DNA of 64,000 nt from Larix kaempferi (Eukaryota > Streptophyta > Pinopsida > Pinales > Pinaceae): NCBI GenBank assembly GCA_027924585.1, contig BSBM01000870.1, forward strand, positions 62,001 through 126,000, given 5' to 3'. Made by a program: the position numbers and the translations under genes. Of the stretch, positions 62,667 through 64,000 are shown piece after piece. Numbering within the stretch: the stretch's first letter is position 1; every line of letters starts with the position of its first letter. The notes under the pieces were generated by a model. That model saw nothing but the letters and a program-made list of their open reading frames with translations, was not told where the DNA came from and searched no databases.

Positions 62667-64000
62667 TTGACCATAAAATCATTCTTCCTAGATATTTCTT
62701 GAGACATTCCTTTCTTTGTGAACAGAAAAGTAACCCATTTCTGTGGGAGTTTGGATTGGAGAAATTCATCTTGGTAGGGTTTCACTATATGAATATAGCT
62801 TATATATTTTCTATTAGAGGATAAGGTTTTTCAAATTACATTATATATTTCTCATTATCATTTCTTTAAAATAATGTCCTGTATTTGCAATCTTATAAAT
62901 TGGTTAAATTTTCAAGATTAGTGCATTTATGCTCATTTTCTCAAGTTGACTAAGCTAATTTGAACAATACAATTTTGCAGTTGCTATTTTTGGTTTCCCA
63001 ACAAAATGCCAGTTGTTTTTGACATATTGTTTGGATTTGAAAATTTTATATGTACTTTTTTTTTAAATTATAGTTTTTAGAATATAGTGTTCTACATTAT
63101 GAGATTGTAGGAGCTCCACCCTTAGGTGTTGGATACACATTTCAATGTTTGAGAGATGTTTCCTTGTATGCAATTCCTCTAAAGCATGGTTGAAATGTTT
63201 CAATAAAGTTTCAACTTTTTGGAATGTTTTATTGGCCATTTTTGTCTTATGGTATGTGAGTGTGTGTATTCTTTTAAAAAATTGTCATATCTTAATCATT
63301 ATCTCGGCAGCCTATGTCCGACGTTAGCAATGTCGAGATGATATAAATATGTTCACAATGCAAGTGAGTTTAATTCTAATCCATTCTCATTCTTACAAGG
63401 CTACTTTGAGAGAGGAGATACATGAATCTAGTTCGAAAGAAAATGTGTTGGTTGTAATTAGGTTAAGTGGATTTTAAATTTTAAGAATACAATTGTTTCC
63501 AAGCATAACCAATGGACAAATTAATTAGGTATAAGTTTGGTCCATGTTTACGAAGTTCTGTTGTGGTAAACTAGAAGCTGTGAATATTGGTATGTATCAA
63601 CTATGTAGATTTGGTTGGGAATTTTTTTTTGCTATTTGTGATGATAAATATTCAAAGGGGATGGGAAGATATGGATGATACATCAATTATCTATTGTAAT
63701 AATCATTGTTAATATTTTGTCATTTATTTTCTTTGCAAAGAAGTACATGAGCAACATTCATTAAGGTTGTTCTTGGGGTAGTTGGGGGGTAGTATCAATA
63801 TAATATATTATGTTATGAGTAATGTTTGTATTTCAATGGGAAATTTCCAATGAGTGATGAACATTCTCACGATCCTTATTTTAGCTGGATATGCTTTTGT
63901 TGCAGCCCAAAACACCATTGGAATTTTATTTTACCCATTAGTGACTTTCAGTTACCTCTTTGAATATTTGTTGATTGATTTACATAATTGTGAGTTTCCC
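62667..64000. other. AT-rich spacer C, unit 4 (incomplete)
   Basis: Equivalent of 7032 onward. Near 63240 about 200 bp (unit 2 equivalent 23150-23349) are missing, with ATTTT at both break sites. The first copy of the 272-bp duplication is reached before the window ends. No gene was seen. Confidence 0.7.

Larger units (their letters stand above)
57445..64000 (+). repeat. Long tandem repeat, unit 4 (cut by the window end, internally deleted)
   Basis: The opening matches units 1-3. It has a 2.2-kb deletion with filler at 59685-59781 and a ~200-bp deletion at 63240. The window ends inside spacer C, before any C/T tract would be reached. Confidence 0.92.

Overview
The window is plant-type nuclear repeat DNA. 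The supporting evidence is a decayed Ty1/copia retrotransposon end, a decayed nepenthesin-type (plant A1B) aspartic protease gene, long AT-rich non-coding stretches and no bacterial-style gene packing. A gymnosperm is a reasonable guess, but the sequence does not settle the species. I found no intact protein-coding gene, no RNA gene and no CRISPR array.

The whole window is a head-to-tail array of one long repeat unit, full length about 17.65 kb. Unit boundaries, set arbitrarily at a shared AT-rich motif, are: unit 1 at 1-15271 (lacks about 2.25 kb), unit 2 at 15272-32921 (the most complete copy), unit 3 at 32922-50116 (right end cut off), unit 3b at 50117-57444 (only the right part of a unit) and unit 4 at 57445-64000 (cut by the window end, with a 2.2 kb internal deletion). 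All copies have the same orientation.

A full unit reads left to right as follows. (A) About 6 kb of AT-rich non-coding DNA with small tandem repeats. (B) The last part of a copia pol gene, a purine tract and one candidate LTR. (C) About 2 kb of AT-rich spacer. (D) A 3.2-4.3 kb, nearly pure C/T tract, always pyrimidine-rich on the + strand. (E) About 1.8 kb of AT-rich spacer with short tandem repeats. (F) About 1.2 kb of leader with a TTAAACCA minisatellite, followed by the protease pseudogene and a short tail.

The many long open frames inside tract D (up to about 720 codons, Pro/Ser/Leu-rich on + and Gly/Arg/Glu-rich on -) follow from base composition and are not annotated as genes. The protease pseudogene carries the same lesions in every copy, so it was probably dead before the array amplified. 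Differences between units are mainly deletions, often with 1-5 bp microhomology, tandem duplications, and a mosaic pattern of shared indels that suggests gene conversion or unequal exchange. The most unusual structures are the giant polypyrimidine tracts, the unit 3/3b junction at 50116, and a 97-bp filler in unit 4 (59685-59781) that contains an exact inverted 25-bp copy of the pseudogene region. I see no convincing sign of a new functional system. The interest is in genome structure and repair.
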